DNA of 64,000 nucleotides from Tricholoma matsutake (GCA_026075535.2 AP026541.1:8122001-8186000), one strand, 5' to 3'; positions 1 to 12,735 are shown, counted from the first letter of the stretch. Program-made: numbers and translations. Notes: generated from the letters alone by a model not told the origin.

Positions 1-316
1 TCACACGGAGTGTGGGTGAATTGCGAGTAAGTGTAGATGATATGTGACTGCGAGAGCGTTGAACGTTCTGTGAATGTCGGAATTGTTCCCCCCTATTGAG
101 ACGTCAGAGTCGATAGACGCATCCCAGCCTTTTGCTGAGTTACCTTAAGATATGCAACAAGTTATTGACCGACCGTGATTCTAAACGTTCTGAACGTTGA
201 TGTGGTCGCATTCAAGTTCAGGCCACTTATATAAGGTTCACCAACATAACTGACATTGCTGCTTCTATCAAAAATGACAAAGAATCTATGTCGAATTCAA
301 CAAAAGAGGCGTCAAA
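1..316. other. Window-edge non-coding stretch
   Basis: This is the sequence downstream of the reverse-strand uL3m stop codon. I see no convincing coding segment, RNA gene or repeat in it. It could hold the 3' UTR of the ribosomal gene and part of the flank of a gene outside the window. Confidence 0.5.
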
Positions 317-1464
317 TTATTCCTGGGGGATAAACGGGCTTCTCCGGTAGGCTGGAGCTTCGATAACTGGAGGTAGCACCTTTGCAAGCTCTGCTGTTCC
401 GGCGGGGAAGGGTAGATCATCGACCCCTTTCGGAAGTACCTTCTCATACAGGCCTTTGGCTTGACTTGCGCTACTGAGGGAAGTCATCTTTTTCTTCGCG
501 TCGCGGATTAAAACATGTGCGTCGTCAACCCCAGGTACGGTGCCATGGACAAAAATGAGGTCAAGAGAGGTATCGATCCGCACGACGGCGAGGTTCTGTA
601 TTGTGATACGCTTGTTTCCCATGCGACCGGCCATCTTCTTTCCGGGCCAAACTCGTCCTGCATCCTGTAATGATGTTATGTCTACATCATGAGAGTTGCA
701 AACAGAAGTCGTACTTGCGATTGACCAGTGGAACCAGCCGACCGATGTGATATGGAAACTCCGTGGCTAGCCCTCAAGCCTTTGAATCCCCATCGCTTCA
801 TCCCACCTTGGAATCCTTTGCCAATACTACATGACGTATGAATTTTAGTGTTTTCGTCTGAAACACAAAACATACGAGTTCGCAACCACGTCAACAAACT
901 GTCCTGGAACAAAATGTATGGCGGACAATGTTGTACCTTGCATGATGTCAATTCTTGATTCGACAACACAGTTAACGCGTACGCTCACCAATTGGAACAT
1001 GTGCATCTGGTGTGACAGGAAATTCCTTCACAATCCGCTTTGGAGGTACTTTTGCTTTCCGAAAGTGCCCCAACATTTGCCGCGTCGTAGTTTTATGTGG
1101 GCGATCAGAGGCAGCTACTTGGACTGCATGATACTCTGTGTAATTTCTTCGAACAGTCCGAATGTTTGCAGTGACTTGACAGTTCTCGAGCTAGAAATTG
1201 CATTAATTACTTGTTAAGTAAGGAGTGTTGACGAGCACATACCTGAAGAACGGTGACAGGCACACGGGCACCTTGATCATTCCATAGCGCGGTCATCCCC
1301 CGTTTCCGAGCGATGACTCCCGTGCGGATGGAATTGGGTGTCCATTTTGTTGAAGGACTTGAAGTCGGCAAGTCTGAGACAGCATCATGTATTTTCCTCA
1401 GTTGCGTTGGATGGCAGGCGGTCGCTAATCGTTGGCGCAAGGCCCACAACCTAAGCATCGACAT
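317..1464 (-). CDS. MRPL3: Mitochondrial large-subunit ribosomal protein uL3 (L3-type)
   Basis: Encodes the L3-family protein of the mitochondrial large ribosomal subunit (MRPL9 in yeast, MRPL3 in animals), which sits near the peptidyl transferase centre. Four or more exons read on the reverse strand. Exon 1 (about 1464-1243) begins [10 protein letters not shown], a plausible basic presequence, and carries [15 protein letters not shown]. The next exon ends near 985. A third carries the family signature [15 protein letters not shown], then [12 protein letters not shown]. The last exon (about 667-317) reads [17 protein letters not shown], then a C-terminal tail ending PFIPQE. Introns are short, for example donor GTATGT at 1242-1237. 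The start at 1464 is 71 bp from the divergent start of the neighbouring gene. The family is certain; mitochondrial location is inferred from the N-terminus and bacterial-type signature. Confidence 0.88.
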
Positions 1465-1535
1465 TCAAGTAGATATGTAACAACATGTCACAGTAGCTAA
1501 GTCACGGTCACGCTGCGTTGTTCAGCTCAGATGGA
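1465..1535. promoter_or_regulatory. 71-bp divergent intergenic region (uL3m / RRN6-like)
   Basis: This is the whole space between the reverse-strand uL3m ATG (1464) and the forward ATG at 1536. Both promoters must lie here or inside the opposing 5' coding exon. No clear TATA box is visible. Confidence 0.5.
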
Positions 1536-4500
1536 ATGGACTCTTGGCCGTGCGATTACCGCACCAATGCTGCTCTTCCTGGGCGAGGGGGACGAAGAAA
1601 GGTCAAGGAAAACGATCTTCCTCCCAACTACCCAGACGTCAAGCTAGGCTCTATCAACGCTGCAACTTTGTTTAAGAAGAATCATCGTTTGGAATGGACT
1701 TCAATATTAAACAATACGGTATCTGGTCACTTCATGTACTTCACTCAGGTTGCAATTGAGCAGAGGATAGTTGCACAAATTTACGAATCATCGACGTATC
1801 ACAACCATCTTTCCTCCAACGCGCCCTCCGCGTGTTTGCGTACCACGAACGACCATACTGCAACGCGCGGAGCAAGGCGTATGTCATCTTTCAGTATCAT
1901 TAAAATGCACCCCCGCTGAAAACACATTCATCAGGCCAACTTCCTTCGCACATACCTCCCAGACATTGACATACCCGCAGAGCTTATTCGGGATGAAATT
2001 TCTCGAGATGCCGAAATTTGGAAGAAATTCGGAACCTTTGATCCCTACGTCGGGAATTTGGTGGAATATGTTCCTTACGTTTCGAAAACCGCCTTTTTAG
2101 CTTTTCCAATGGGAGAATTGAATCGAGATCTCAGTAAGCTCCCATTTTTACAGAGCAATCGATGGCTTTATACAGACTATGATTAGATCTCTCGAGTATT
2201 CATCACTTGGAATACGACGTTTCTTTTAGTCCCAATGCTTCTCCCGTTCGATCGTTCAAAACTCCTATACAGCAGATAGTATCATCGAAATATATACCTG
2301 ATCACCAGGAACAGCGTAAGCAAACTATGCGTTTCCACATGCAGGCTGTTTAAACCTGTTCGTCGTAGACTCACATCTGGCTGTTCGTACATTCGAAATG
2401 ACATCAGTCATGAAGGTGACGGCGACCGATGATTCTAAACACTCAGCTCAGGTGGCCGAGTTGGGTTGCATAGTGCAATCAGACACAGGACATCGTGCTA
2501 TCGTTGACATCACGCTTATCCCTCGGTCATTCGAAGCATTGGCGATAACAGACAACGGTGCACTGTATAACCTCAACACGGCCAATGGGCACAAGACTCT
2601 GTAAGTTTAGTTGTTTATTCAGGATCTTCTCGTGCATAACTTGTGATAGCAGCGTTGTAAGTCCAGCTAGTAGTGCAGACACAGAACTTCCGCAAGATGC
2701 GTTCTGGAGGATTGCTCTCGGTGAAAATGGCCTCGACTGCTTGATAGCTTCCAGTAAGGGTCTGAAGATGCAGGATTTCCGGGTACATCCTTCTTCTTTA
2801 GTGGAAGTAGTTGTACTCACTGTATTTCAGAGTAGGGCCTCTCTTGATCTGTTTACGATTTCGAGACAACAAGATGTGCTGACTTCCATCGATCATGGGG
2901 GAGACAATATCATCCGACTTTGTTCCACTCGTGAAATCATTTGGATGGACAAACGATACCCGAACAAGCCCCTTCTGGGACACCAGCATGGTCGGCAGTA
3001 CGACCGTTCGCTTGAAGCCCGAACTATCCAACTCCAACCTCGCAAGTCCCATTCATTTTCTCCAAGTCGATAACTAAGTTATCTAATAGAATTGACATTA
3101 TTAACATCACGGAATAATGTACTGGTGACGGTTTATGATGTGTCTCGTTCAGCTGGACAGCTCGTTCATATGGCCAGCCTCCCGTACTGTTTGTTTCCTG
3201 ATGAAGGCTTTGGCACTTCGTGCATTGGCAGCGTTTTCCTCCAACATACCCAGAATTTCAACGAGAATGTTTGTCTAGTCCGTCTCTCAGATGATGGAAG
3301 CCTGAATTATGTCGACCTCGCCATTCCTAGGCTCGGGGCAGGCAGCGTTGTCAATACGTCGTGGTCTGCTGACGTGAAGGAATTGGATGCACAAACGCGA
3401 TATCATTGTCCAGATGTAGGTCCACTTGGTGCCCAAGACTTCAGCGAAACCGACTTTCGTTTACCCTATCACGGTAGGTGTTTACGGTATAGATTTGTTG
3501 CTTTTTATTTAAATGGCTTTCAAGCCATATTCCGTGTCTATGCAGAGGAACAATTCGACGTCGAAGAGGAAAATGGGGAAGCGGTGTACGATCTTCTTGA
3601 CCAAATTCCGAATTTCTGGCAAAATTCAGATGCGCCCGTTGAAAGCATGCTAACCTTGTAAATTTCTCTCTTTCTTGCTGCCACAGAGTCGTTTCTGACG
3701 CAAAGGCAAGGTTTGATGCAGCTTTTCGGTCTGGGTTGCAACCCACACAAGCGTCCCGAGCAGACTTTCTGACGCAGAGCATCATCAACTCGAAGAGAGG
3801 GTACCGCGCCTTGGTGGAAGACCGTTTATCTGCCCGATGCATAATGAAAGGTGCTGCTTGGCACCACAATATCACCCCAACTATAAATCACCTTGGTCTG
3901 AGTGTTGCGGACAACATTCGATCTTGTGCGGAAGCTTTGCACAGATATGACTTGACAATAGATCCCGAACGAGACGTACGATCCGTGAGATGGGAGAACG
4001 AGGCTCGGGAGCAGCTTGCTTTGGACCTTGCGCTTTCAGTCGATGTGTTTTCGGAACAGCCTTTCTCAGCGTTTCCGGATGAAAGTTCAGAACTCGAGGC
4101 TATGACAAAGACTCTTTCTCTAGCTAGTGAATCCCCTGGTGTCAATTTTGGATATCTTCGCCCTTTTTTGAAAAGCTCTGCTGGTCATTATCGCACGACA
4201 ACAGAAGAGGATGAAGTGGTGTCCTTCAGTGGCGTTCGGGCGCTTTTGAAGGATTGGGTGGTTGGCACAGATCCTTATATTCCAAGTGGTATGGACCACT
4301 CCGATGGAAAAAAGTTGTCAGACAGTGGCACATTGCCTTCGGCTGGTGAAGCAGGCCGAAACGCAAAAGCTTCGCAAGGGTTTCAAGTGTCTTCGTACCA
4401 ACGACCTCCCCTCGTTGTAGCTTCAACGATTGTACCCCCTAGTCAGATACAAGGTTCTGTACGAGGAACTACGGTGGAGCAGTCCCAGGTTCCTGGTCTT

Positions 4501-4662
4501 CCTCGGCGATTTGGATTGGAGAGTCAGCCTATGCCCATTGGACCGGAACCTCCAGAGTCATCACAAGAACATACGATAAACACTCAGATCCTGCTCGGCC
4601 CTTACGGCGGTCGGCCTTCGTTGGGTAAGAAGATGGGGAAGAAGCGACTAGGAGGTTTTTGA
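1536..4662 (+). CDS. RRN6-like RNA polymerase I-specific transcription factor
   Basis: Multi-exon gene read forward. The start chosen is ATG 1536 (MDSWPCDYR), the first Met in the frame that continues through PDVKLGSINAATLF. Later exons give about 1930-2130 (RTYLPDIDIPAELIRDE ... DPYVGNLVEYVPYV), the segment near 2900-3060 with TREIIWMDKRYPNKPLLGHQ, a repeat-rich propeller-like part near 3092-3450, and a long last exon (about 3690-4662). The C-terminus is QVPGLPRRFG ... GKKMGKKRLGGF. The 'W-D-R-P-PLL-H-YDR' block and the Lys/Gly-rich QxPG...KKxxxGGF tail resemble the RRN6/TAF1C family, whose yeast member is part of the Core Factor that recruits Pol I to rDNA. Assignment rests on these motifs only. 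The alternative is an unrelated beta-propeller protein. Confidence 0.58.
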
Positions 4663-4703
4663 ATTAAATAATTTTTTGTAGTTACCCTGTAAATAAAGTA
4701 CTT

Positions 4704-6434
4704 ATGAAGTCAAGTGACTTGCAATATTCCGAGGCCAAGTTGTTCGACGTCGAAGGTCCACTTCTTCGCAACTTCTTCGTCTCTTCTACCTTGGACCTCT
4801 TTAGTTTACATCGTCAATCTGAATCTGCACCGCATTGTCGTGCAAGAGCACGCAACTGGTCCGTTGGCCAGTCCCATAACCACGCTCTATGGATGGAAAA
4901 CGGTGAAACAAACATTCAAGACGCAGCTTGTCTCACTGACACGCACCTTGCAGGTCATCTAACCCGCTGTATGATCCGGCTGCCTTTAACGATACTCTTC
5001 GACGTATAGATAGCTTTCCTGCACCCGAGGTTGCGTGCTTGCTGAAACTTTATCCGTTTCATAGGCAATAAGGCTGTTGTATGCGCCCTTTCTGCTAGTT
5101 ACATTTCAACGTTTGCGGGGTATCCGGTGAGTAGTATAACATCCTTGCATGTGAGTATAGTTGTAGCTTATCTCTATAACACAGCTGGACTCGCTCAAAT
5201 CTAGGCTTCAGACGACAAAAACGCCAATCACCATTCCCAGACTTGCAGGCCTTGTGTATCGCGAAGAAGGAATTATGGGTTTCTATCGTGGATTATGGAT
5301 ACCCCTCATGACCATTTCGTTCGTTCGTGCGTCTATTATCAGTTTTCTTTCGTAGAAACTGCTTCCAAACATTGTGTTCCAGGTGCTGCAAGCTTTACGA
5401 TATATAATCGCACAAAAGAGCACTTTCGCAACCACAACTATCTCTGCCGCAATTCTGTCTTTGATGTTGCTCTCACTGGTGGTATAAGTGGCGCCATGTC
5501 GGGCGCGCTGATATCGTTCTCGAGTGCTCGTGAGTTTCCTGCAACTTCGCAAATACCTGTCTTAACGCTGGAGGCAGCCTTTGAGCTTGTGAAGGTCAAG
5601 CTTGCCGCTGCAGACGTCCACTTCATCTGACTGTCCTTCAAGGTTCGACGACAACTCGAATACACCATTGCAGCAACCAAAGGAGTTACGCTTTTGAAGC
5701 CTCCTGGGACAGCTGAAGCGGTCATGGACATATTTAAAGCAGACGGTCTAGCGGGCCTTTACACAGGATTTCGTCTGCATTTCCGTAAGTGATGTTATGT
5801 TTGCAATATTCAACCGCTGTTCATCCAATCCCTGAAGTTCGAGATACAATGGGGACAGCTCTCTACTTTCTGGAGTACGATGGCATGCGGCATCTGCTAG
5901 GGCGAAATCGGTTGGGTGAGCAAGGTCCCACGCCAGCCTGGTTACCAATACACCAATCGGTGGTACCTTTCTTTTGCGGTTCGTTAGCAGGGGTAAGATT
6001 GTTTTTATTCTGTGCTTATCCCAAGAAACTCAAGGCCTGCAGGTTACTTCTTGGGCACTTATCTATCCTCTGGATGTGTACGTGTGTTTCGCGCATTACC
6101 TGAAGGTTCTCATATTGACTTGTGGACGACAAGGGTAAAAACTAAAGTCCAGCAGCGGGCACTGGCTGGCGACCGTTATCGCGGGCCCTGGGAAACCCTT
6201 CGTCGTCTGATACGAGGTAAACGTTAGTCGTTGGCCTGTTGCCCCCTTCTCACAAGCGGTTCAGGTCCCGACCCTAACGCTCCGAAACCATTACTCGCTG
6301 GTATTACCCGAATATATCGTGGTCTTGGGGTGAGTGCCGTGCGCAGCATCACTACGCATGGGTTGCTTTGGACGTTGTTTGATATCGTCGCCAAGTACAT
6401 TGATAATCTACCATACTTACCGGATGCGGGATAG
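4704..6434 (+). CDS. Mitochondrial carrier (SLC25) family protein
   Basis: Inner-mitochondrial-membrane solute carrier; the substrate cannot be told. Exons give the repeated carrier pattern: NKAVVCALSASYISTFAGYP joined to LDSLKSRLQTTKTPI (first P-x-D/S-x-x-K/R-type signature), then REEGIMGFYRGLWIPL. Next come GGISGAMSGALISF with FELVKVRRQLEYT, and ADGLAGLYTGFRLHF. A third repeat has CGSLAG / VTSWALIYPLDVVKTKVQQRA and ITRIYRGLGVSAVRS, ending YLPDAG. One intron (about 5020-5065) is needed to restore the first repeat. The N-terminus is unresolved: from ATG 4704 the frame reads KLFDVEGPLLRN, but protein-like sequence then appears in frame +1 and later in frame +2, so either introns are missed or the 5' end is frameshifted. 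Only 41 bp separate it from the upstream stop. Confidence 0.8.
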
Positions 6435-6688
6435 CACATTTGCGTTTAACTGATGAATTTGTCTTGCCATCATCCTCTATCAGCTTCAAAAGTTAAAGAA
6501 GATCATCTTAAGCATCATACCACCACACGATGACAACTAGATTAGTATGTGCGCGTGATGTAAGTAGCAAAGATAACGATAACGCACATGCCCCGTTTAA
6601 TCAGAGAGCTTCTGCCTTGTTTCTCAAGATAGAGAATCGGATGGCCAGTGGTAACTAGAATAATTTGTTCATTACGCACTACCTCCGC
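6435..6688. other. Convergent intergenic region
   Basis: Lies between the carrier stop (6434) and the reverse-strand CCT4 stop (6689). It should hold both 3' UTRs. No other feature is visible. Confidence 0.5.
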
Positions 6689-8704
6689 TCATCGTGCCTG
6701 CACGTAGTCATCTATCTTTAAAAGTAAACAGACAGTCTCGGTTGCGAGTTCGACAGCGCTCGTCGTGACTAACAGCGGCTGCACGACATCCTCCTCCAAT
6801 ATATTCGATATTAGTCCCTGGCAGCAAACCCATCAACATATAATGCTAGAGGGAGTTATAAGAATCCGCACTTTTCGAACATTGATACCAGCATTCCGTT
6901 CCCCAAGGGCATGTCGGTTTCGTAGCTCAGTCACGATCGCTATTGGGTTTAGACCTGCGTTCTCAGCCAGGGTCGTTGGAATGACCTCGAGGGAATCGGC
7001 ATAGGCCTGGAAACAGTATGCCTCCATGCCCTTGAGGGACTGTGAATACTGGGAGAGAAGACGCGAAACATGGATTTCGGGCGCGCCGCCACCGCCTATT
7101 AGTGCGCTACCGTGAGAAGTAATCAGGATGTTGTCATGGGCAGGAGTGAGTCTCTGCATACCGTTTCTTGACAAGACACCGAACGACACACAATGCATCG
7201 TGAAGACTACGTTCGCATTCGTCCACCACTAAATTATTGCTTCCCATTGCAAGGATGCTAACAGTCCGTCCCCGGTTTTTCACGCCCGTGATCCTCACTA
7301 CCTTAGCCCCTGATCTTGTATTTTCCTCCACTAGGTCCGCGTATCCAAGTTTGTCCTCTGTGAACGCGTCGATATCGGCTATGGGTTTGCATCCAAAGCT
7401 CTTGGACAAAAATTCGATTTCGTCGCGCTCGACGTCTTTGACGACGAGGATGTTGAGGCGTTTGAGGAAGTTGAGGGAAATGTCATCGACGGCATCGCGG
7501 AGAATAGATTTTTGGATGAGCAGAACATTGCATTTTGCACTTTTGATCTTCTTGCACATGGTGAGAAGATATTGTCGACCCTCTTTGATTACCTTGTCCA
7601 TTTGACGGTAATCATTGATTACCACTGTATTGTCCATCTTCAATGCAAATCAGTGAAGTAATATCCAGATAATTGAAATTACTGACATCTGGCTTCGGTG
7701 CACTGAGCTGGAACTGGATAATGGCGATTTTTGCTTTTTCCATGCGAGTGGGTCCGCCAGCCGCAACAACCACATTTTGATGCAAGACAACGCCATCGAT
7801 GAGTTCAGTATCTTCTATGGTTCCACCAACTTTCTTTACGATACGAATGTCTCTCAGGTCTACGTTAGACGAGGTGGGTGTTACGAGGCGAGTGACTGCT
7901 GCTACGGCGATCGGTGCAAGTGTAGACGAGTATTGAGATACGATCTTTTTGAACATAATGATTCAGAACTCGATACAAAACTGGGCTCACTTAAACGCAC
8001 TTTGGAGTTCAAAGAAGTACTTGCTGCACGTAGTAAGCTTGGTTTGTCGTTGAGATCGACGGGAGTTGAGATTTCAGTGAGATATTCGACAGCTTTCACA
8101 GAAGCTTTAAGAAAAGCTTCTGCTATGATGGTCGGGTGCATGCCCTTCTGCAACATCTTCTCTGCTGCGCCCAAAAGGCTCCCGGCGAGAACAACAACAG
8201 ATGTTGTGCCATCACCGGCTTCGATGTCTTGCGCAGCGGACAGGTCGACGAGCTTGTGTAGTGTTGGTCTTCGCGAACAAAAAAAAAACAAGATGACTTG
8301 CCATTTTTGCGGCAGGATGCAAAGCCTGAATGCTTTTGAGGATGGTCGCCCCATCGTTTGTGATGATCACTTCTCCTTTGGAAGTTTGAATCTAAAGAAA
8401 CATTAGAATTTGAGTGATCGAAAAAGATAAACGGGTTAGGTACCATTTTATCCATTCCCCTTGGCCCCAACGACGTCCGAACAGCATCACTGATCGCTAG
8501 ATAGGACACTAGTAAGAAACATGCGCGTACATTGATTGATATAACCAACCCTTAGCAGCGACCATGTTCGAAAGCCGAAGCTCCATGGGTTTTACCTAGA
8601 GGCAGGTGAGATGGATGATATGGATCTGTGATCACCAATACCTTGTCATTAAAGGCAGCATTTGCGCCAGTCAAAGGTCTTGGGGCTGCTGGTTTAGAGG
8701 ACAT
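6689..8704 (-). CDS. CCT4: T-complex protein 1 subunit delta (CCT4), cytosolic chaperonin
   Basis: One of the eight subunits of the CCT/TRiC ring, which folds actin, tubulin and WD-repeat proteins with ATP. The start is ATG 8704 ([20 protein letters not shown]), joined over short introns to [15 protein letters not shown] and [17 protein letters not shown]. Then come [10 protein letters not shown] and the ATPase motif [17 protein letters not shown]. The delta-type [20 protein letters not shown] block follows, and the C-terminal [25 protein letters not shown] and [13 protein letters not shown]. The stop is TGA at 6691-6689 after DDYVQAR. The order and spacing of group II chaperonin motifs are complete, so the gene looks intact. 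An in-frame Met at 8764 exists but lies inside the 75-bp divergent spacer, so 8704 is preferred. Confidence 0.93.
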
Positions 8705-8779
8705 AATTTCAGCAGAAAGTGTCACGCTTGTGACTGAAACTATTCGCGTACACCTCATCTTCAACTTGTCTTCGATTCC
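8705..8779. promoter_or_regulatory. 75-bp divergent intergenic region (CCT4 / UFD1)
   Basis: Only 75 bp lie between the two start codons, so the genes probably share a bidirectional promoter. It contains the near-palindrome GTGTCACGCTTGTGAC, a possible factor site. That role is inference. Confidence 0.5.
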
Positions 8780-10470
8780 ATGGATCTTGTACGTCTCTAG
8801 CAGCTATGCTCCTGTATGTTCATCGCTCACTGCTGTTAGTTTGGAAACGCACATGGCCCGGGAGGTCTGTTTGCCCAGTTTGCTGCAGGGTAATCTATCT
8901 TCAATTGCCTTTGCTTTATCCTAATATCATTATCAGGGCAGGACTTGGTCCGCATTTGGGACGTCCACCTCCTCGAGCGTACGATGAATATTTGAAGGCT
9001 TATAGTGTAGCCATGCTACCGGGTAGAGAACGAGAAAATGTTTCCTACGGTGGCAAGAGTATGCTTCATCCCCCTACTCTGTAGTACATCACTGACTTCG
9101 ATTCTTTCAACAGTCATCATGCCCCCTTCTGCTCTCGCAAATCTTACAAATCTAGACTTGGATCTCCCATGGATGTTCCAGTTACGAAATCCTTCTAATC
9201 CTGCTGCCTCAACATATGCGGGTGTTCTCGAATTTATCGCTGAGGAAGGTGTAGTTCATCTGCCGTACTGGATGATGAAAACTCTGCGTTTGAACGAAGG
9301 CGATCCCATTCGAATTACTGGTACAGAGCTGCAGAAAGGCAGATTAGTGAAATTACAGGCCCAGTCCATCCACTTCTTGGAAATCTCGGACCCGAAAGCT
9401 GTGTAGGCTCATGTCCATCGCTACCTAAGAGTTCTGTACTGAGGCATCATAGGCTTGAACAAGCTTTGCGCAATTTCTCTGCACTCACTCAAGGCGACAT
9501 CATAGAGATATCTTACAATTCCATAGTTTTCGGTCTTCTGGTCATGGAGACCAGTCCAGGGGGAGAAGGAATCAGTGTTCTCGACATCGATCTGGAGGTT
9601 GATTTTGCTCCTCCAGTAGGTTATGTTGAGCCAGAGCGACCCAAGGCTGTGCCTCCTCCAACTATGGCCTCAAAACTGAAGATCGATCTAAATTCCTCAT
9701 CTCCCGGTTCATCGCGTCCTGGGTCTGCCTTGAGTGGCGGATTTGCAGGTACGAGTACTGGTATTACGACGGTGAGCAAAGGTGGGGATCAATGGGAGAG
9801 TTTCAAAGGCAAGGGAGAGACCCTTGGTGGAAGAAAGACAAAAGGTAAAGGCATCAGTCACCGCAAAGCGGAGCAGGTATCGGAAGGAAGTAAAATAATT
9901 CGAACCGAGTAAGCCACTCCGCTTGCCTACTGTTGTTCTCTCCTCACGAACATTACGAACGTCGCAGTAATCACAAAATTGTGTCGAACCGCACCTTCGA
10001 ATCAGATGTTAAAGTTCCTGCCGCTCTTAATCTTCCATTCGGTCAACTATTTTTCGGGTTCAATGTAACTGCCTATAGCCCACCAACCCCTGCCTCTCCA
10101 GAAGCTTCTATACAGGTCAGCAGCGGTATCTGTTTGGAATGGTTGCACTAACTTGCGGGTCTTGCAATAGGAAACTTCCACATTTTCTGGTTCTGGACAG
10201 ACACTCACTGGCCGGTCAGGCGCTTCTCAAGCCAAAGGCAAGGAGGAGCAGCAGCGACCGAAAAATAGCTCGGAGGCTTGGCGTGGAACAGGCCATACTC
10301 TCGGTGCAACCTCGGTCCCACCTGCCCCTGCCCCTGTCGGAGCTGGAGGCGCTCGTATCCCAAGAGTTCCTCAACGGACTCAGAAGCAAAAGCAGGCAAA
10401 GAAAGAGAGTAGTCCGTCGCCAGACTGGGGAGTCGACGAGGACCAAGACATCATAATTGACAGCGATTGA
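8780..10470 (+). CDS. UFD1: Ubiquitin fusion degradation protein 1 (UFD1)
   Basis: Partner of Npl4 that adapts the Cdc48/p97 ATPase to ubiquitylated substrates in ERAD and the nucleus. The first exon is only nine bases (ATG GAT CTT, 8780-8788). Intron 1 is 8789-8839. Exon 2 (8840-8889) reads FGNAHGPGGLFAQFAA; intron 2 is 8890-8936. The protein continues RPPPRAYDEYLKAYSVAM, PPSALANLTNLDLDLPWMFQ, EEGVVHLPYWMMKTL, SIHFLEISDPKAV, NFSALTQGDIIEI and SVLDIDLEVDFAPPVGY. These are the double-psi beta-barrel and following Nn/Nc domains of UFD1. A low-complexity Gly/Ser/Lys tail follows, ending DEDQDIIIDSD. The tiny first exon explains why a simple ORF scan misses the start. Confidence 0.93.
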
Positions 10471-10553
10471 GTCTCTTCCTGCGGACGTTTGAAGTACTTC
10501 TGTCACAAGATCCTTCCCCATGTACTCGTGTAATTTGAATAGCAATCTTCTGA
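10471..10553. other. 83-bp convergent intergenic region (UFD1 / NMT1)
   Basis: The two stop codons are only 83 bp apart, so 3' UTRs of these convergent genes are likely to overlap. No clear hairpin is seen. Confidence 0.4.
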
Positions 10554-12643
10554 TCACAGCATAACAACACCAATACCCTTCCCTGCACTGACACCTCCTT
10601 CAGAATTAACACCCGCCAATGGCGCTGTCCGCCAATTGTAGAGATAATAGTTGAGGATCCCATCGCCAACACCAAACTGCCAGGATGATCATCAACGCAT
10701 CCTGCTGCTGAGGAGAGAGGTTAAAGAACCAACCTTCAAATCTTGCAGAACAGAAACATTGTCCATAAGGGTAAGCGCATTGAGGACATCGAATTTAGCT
10801 TCGTTAGCTACGATGAGGGCATCCCCAATTATTGCCTCGAGCCGCTTCTTTAGCCTACCATCCTCGTCGGCGCCGTCCTGAAATGCGATGTCACTGGCAT
10901 AGTAGAACAGGTAGGCAGCTTCGAGAACTGGATTTTTCGTGCTGTTAATTACCGTTGATGGTAGAGAGTAGAACGAGAAGAAATCCGTGACTTTATGCGT
11001 CTCTCGATTCTAATACGAGCCAAATATATTAGCGGGTGATAGAGGCGATGTGGATAAATATATCACCTCCACAACATAAGACCACGTAACCTGCCCACTC
11101 CTCCTTCCAGGTCCCCCATCCCCGATGGCACCCTTGCCATTCCCGCTCAAAAAATGGTGTTTTGTCTCTTCCAAGTTAAACAACGGGGACATTCCAAATC
11201 TCTTCATATACCGTATAAAGAGATCCGCTACCTGTGCCACGTCTTTTTCCTCCATTTGTCGTAGACCAGACGTCGAAAACGAGACTGGGATTTTGTTAAC
11301 ACGGATCATACGTGCAAGAGTCATGTTGCGAGGGACATAACAGAATTTGATGTCCACAAGCTTTGGAATGTTAATCAAGCGGTGATAATACCTACAAAGG
11401 GGTGTTGGCGAGACTACAGAATGAGAAAAGAACCAAACATACCGACAGACTGAGACAGGGGTGGGTAGGACGGCACCAGCAGTATAGATTGCTTGGAAGA
11501 TCCCCTTTAGGTGAACCTGCCGGGTGACTTCCTTGATCAACACTGGGGCTAGACGTTTTGAGCGTAATTTCTTGTGTACACAGAGAAAATTGATTTCGCT
11601 GACAGGGAATGTACTATTTTTGGGATTGTGAGTTTGGATCATTATTTGAAGAAAGAATGATCAGGAAATCTACATACTGTTCACGGACGCGCAGAGTCAA
11701 GGGAACCCCTGATATGAATGCCACTAGTTTCTTATTGGAGGAGACGCGTACGCCGATGTGCCATTCCTTGTGGTACCCTGGGGGCATCAATGCCCTGCAC
11801 AATGTACGATTGGTAGTTGGCATCGCACACATACAAAAAAGTATACCATTGCAAGAATTCCGAGCTATATTGGAATCGGAATGATGCATCGTCATCTTCC
11901 ACGTAGTGCTGAGAAAGAAGGTCGTAGACTTCCTTGTTCTATGCAGTAGGTATGGGTGAACATTCGAAAACCTGTCCATTTAATGACTAACCTGCTGAGA
12001 ATCACGTATATCTACCGTACTCCACTCAAAATCCTTCGGCAAGGAATAGGGCTCCGAGCGAACTTCTTCACGAGGTATTGACGGTTCAATATAGCCATCA
12101 TCGAGGGGTGGGCCCTCTCCTACACAAGATTGAGGTCATGCAGATTTCCAGAATTGTATTAACCCACCCAACTGTGGCACCGGTTGCGTCGCCCAAAACT
12201 TAGCGGACAAGCCTTATTTGTTGAGACGCGGGGTGCCAAAGAATACTATGCCACACCTTGTGTTCACCCATATCTTTCTTGTTGATCCCGCCTACACCCG
12301 CCCTTCCCTTCACGACATCCATAATTTTCAGTTGCTCCAGGATGTCCCTCATGTTCTCCTGGGTTACCTGATCAGAACCAATTGCACCGTCTGTTTGGAC
12401 CTTGTCTAAAACATGATCTACAAGTTCTTGTGGAATCTCCGTTTTGCCACGCAAGGCATTAAGGGCTTTTGTTGCCTTTGATTTTTTCTTCTTCTTCTTC
12501 TTCTGCGATGTTGAGGGTGACGTGTTTTCGGTAGCATCGTTCGGTTCGTCTAGATCAGACTCGGCATCTGAGATAATGTCTACATTTTGGGTAGAGTCGA
12601 TTATTTGTTGAGCCTTCGCTTTCTGTTTCTGCGAAGAAAACAT
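10554..12643 (-). CDS. NMT1: Glycylpeptide N-tetradecanoyltransferase (N-myristoyltransferase)
   Basis: Transfers myristate from myristoyl-CoA to the N-terminal Gly of target proteins. The start is ATG 12643 ([13 protein letters not shown]). The N-terminal region has an acidic part then [13 protein letters not shown], the basic stretch that associates NMT with ribosomes. Later exons give [19 protein letters not shown] and [31 protein letters not shown] and [16 protein letters not shown] follow, with [20 protein letters not shown] and [15 protein letters not shown]. The end is [32 protein letters not shown] and GKGIGVVML. The C-terminal Leu fits the family, where the terminal carboxylate is the catalytic base. 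Every family block is present and the gene looks intact, with about six short introns. Confidence 0.94.
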
Positions 12644-12735
12644 GTTGAGGACGAGTATACAAGTATTACTTTAACTTATAAGGTCAATACAAATAGAGCT
12701 TATCGCTGAGTCATCCGTTCTTTCCACCTCAGATC
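12644..12735. promoter_or_regulatory. 92-bp divergent intergenic region (NMT1 / ING-like)
   Basis: This is the whole space between the NMT1 ATG (12643) and the ING-like ATG (12736). A shared promoter is inferred. Confidence 0.45.

Noticed and set aside
1518..1535. Start of the RRN6-like gene at 1518
   Set aside because: That codon is TTG. The first ATG in the frame is at 1536 and fits the protein start better.
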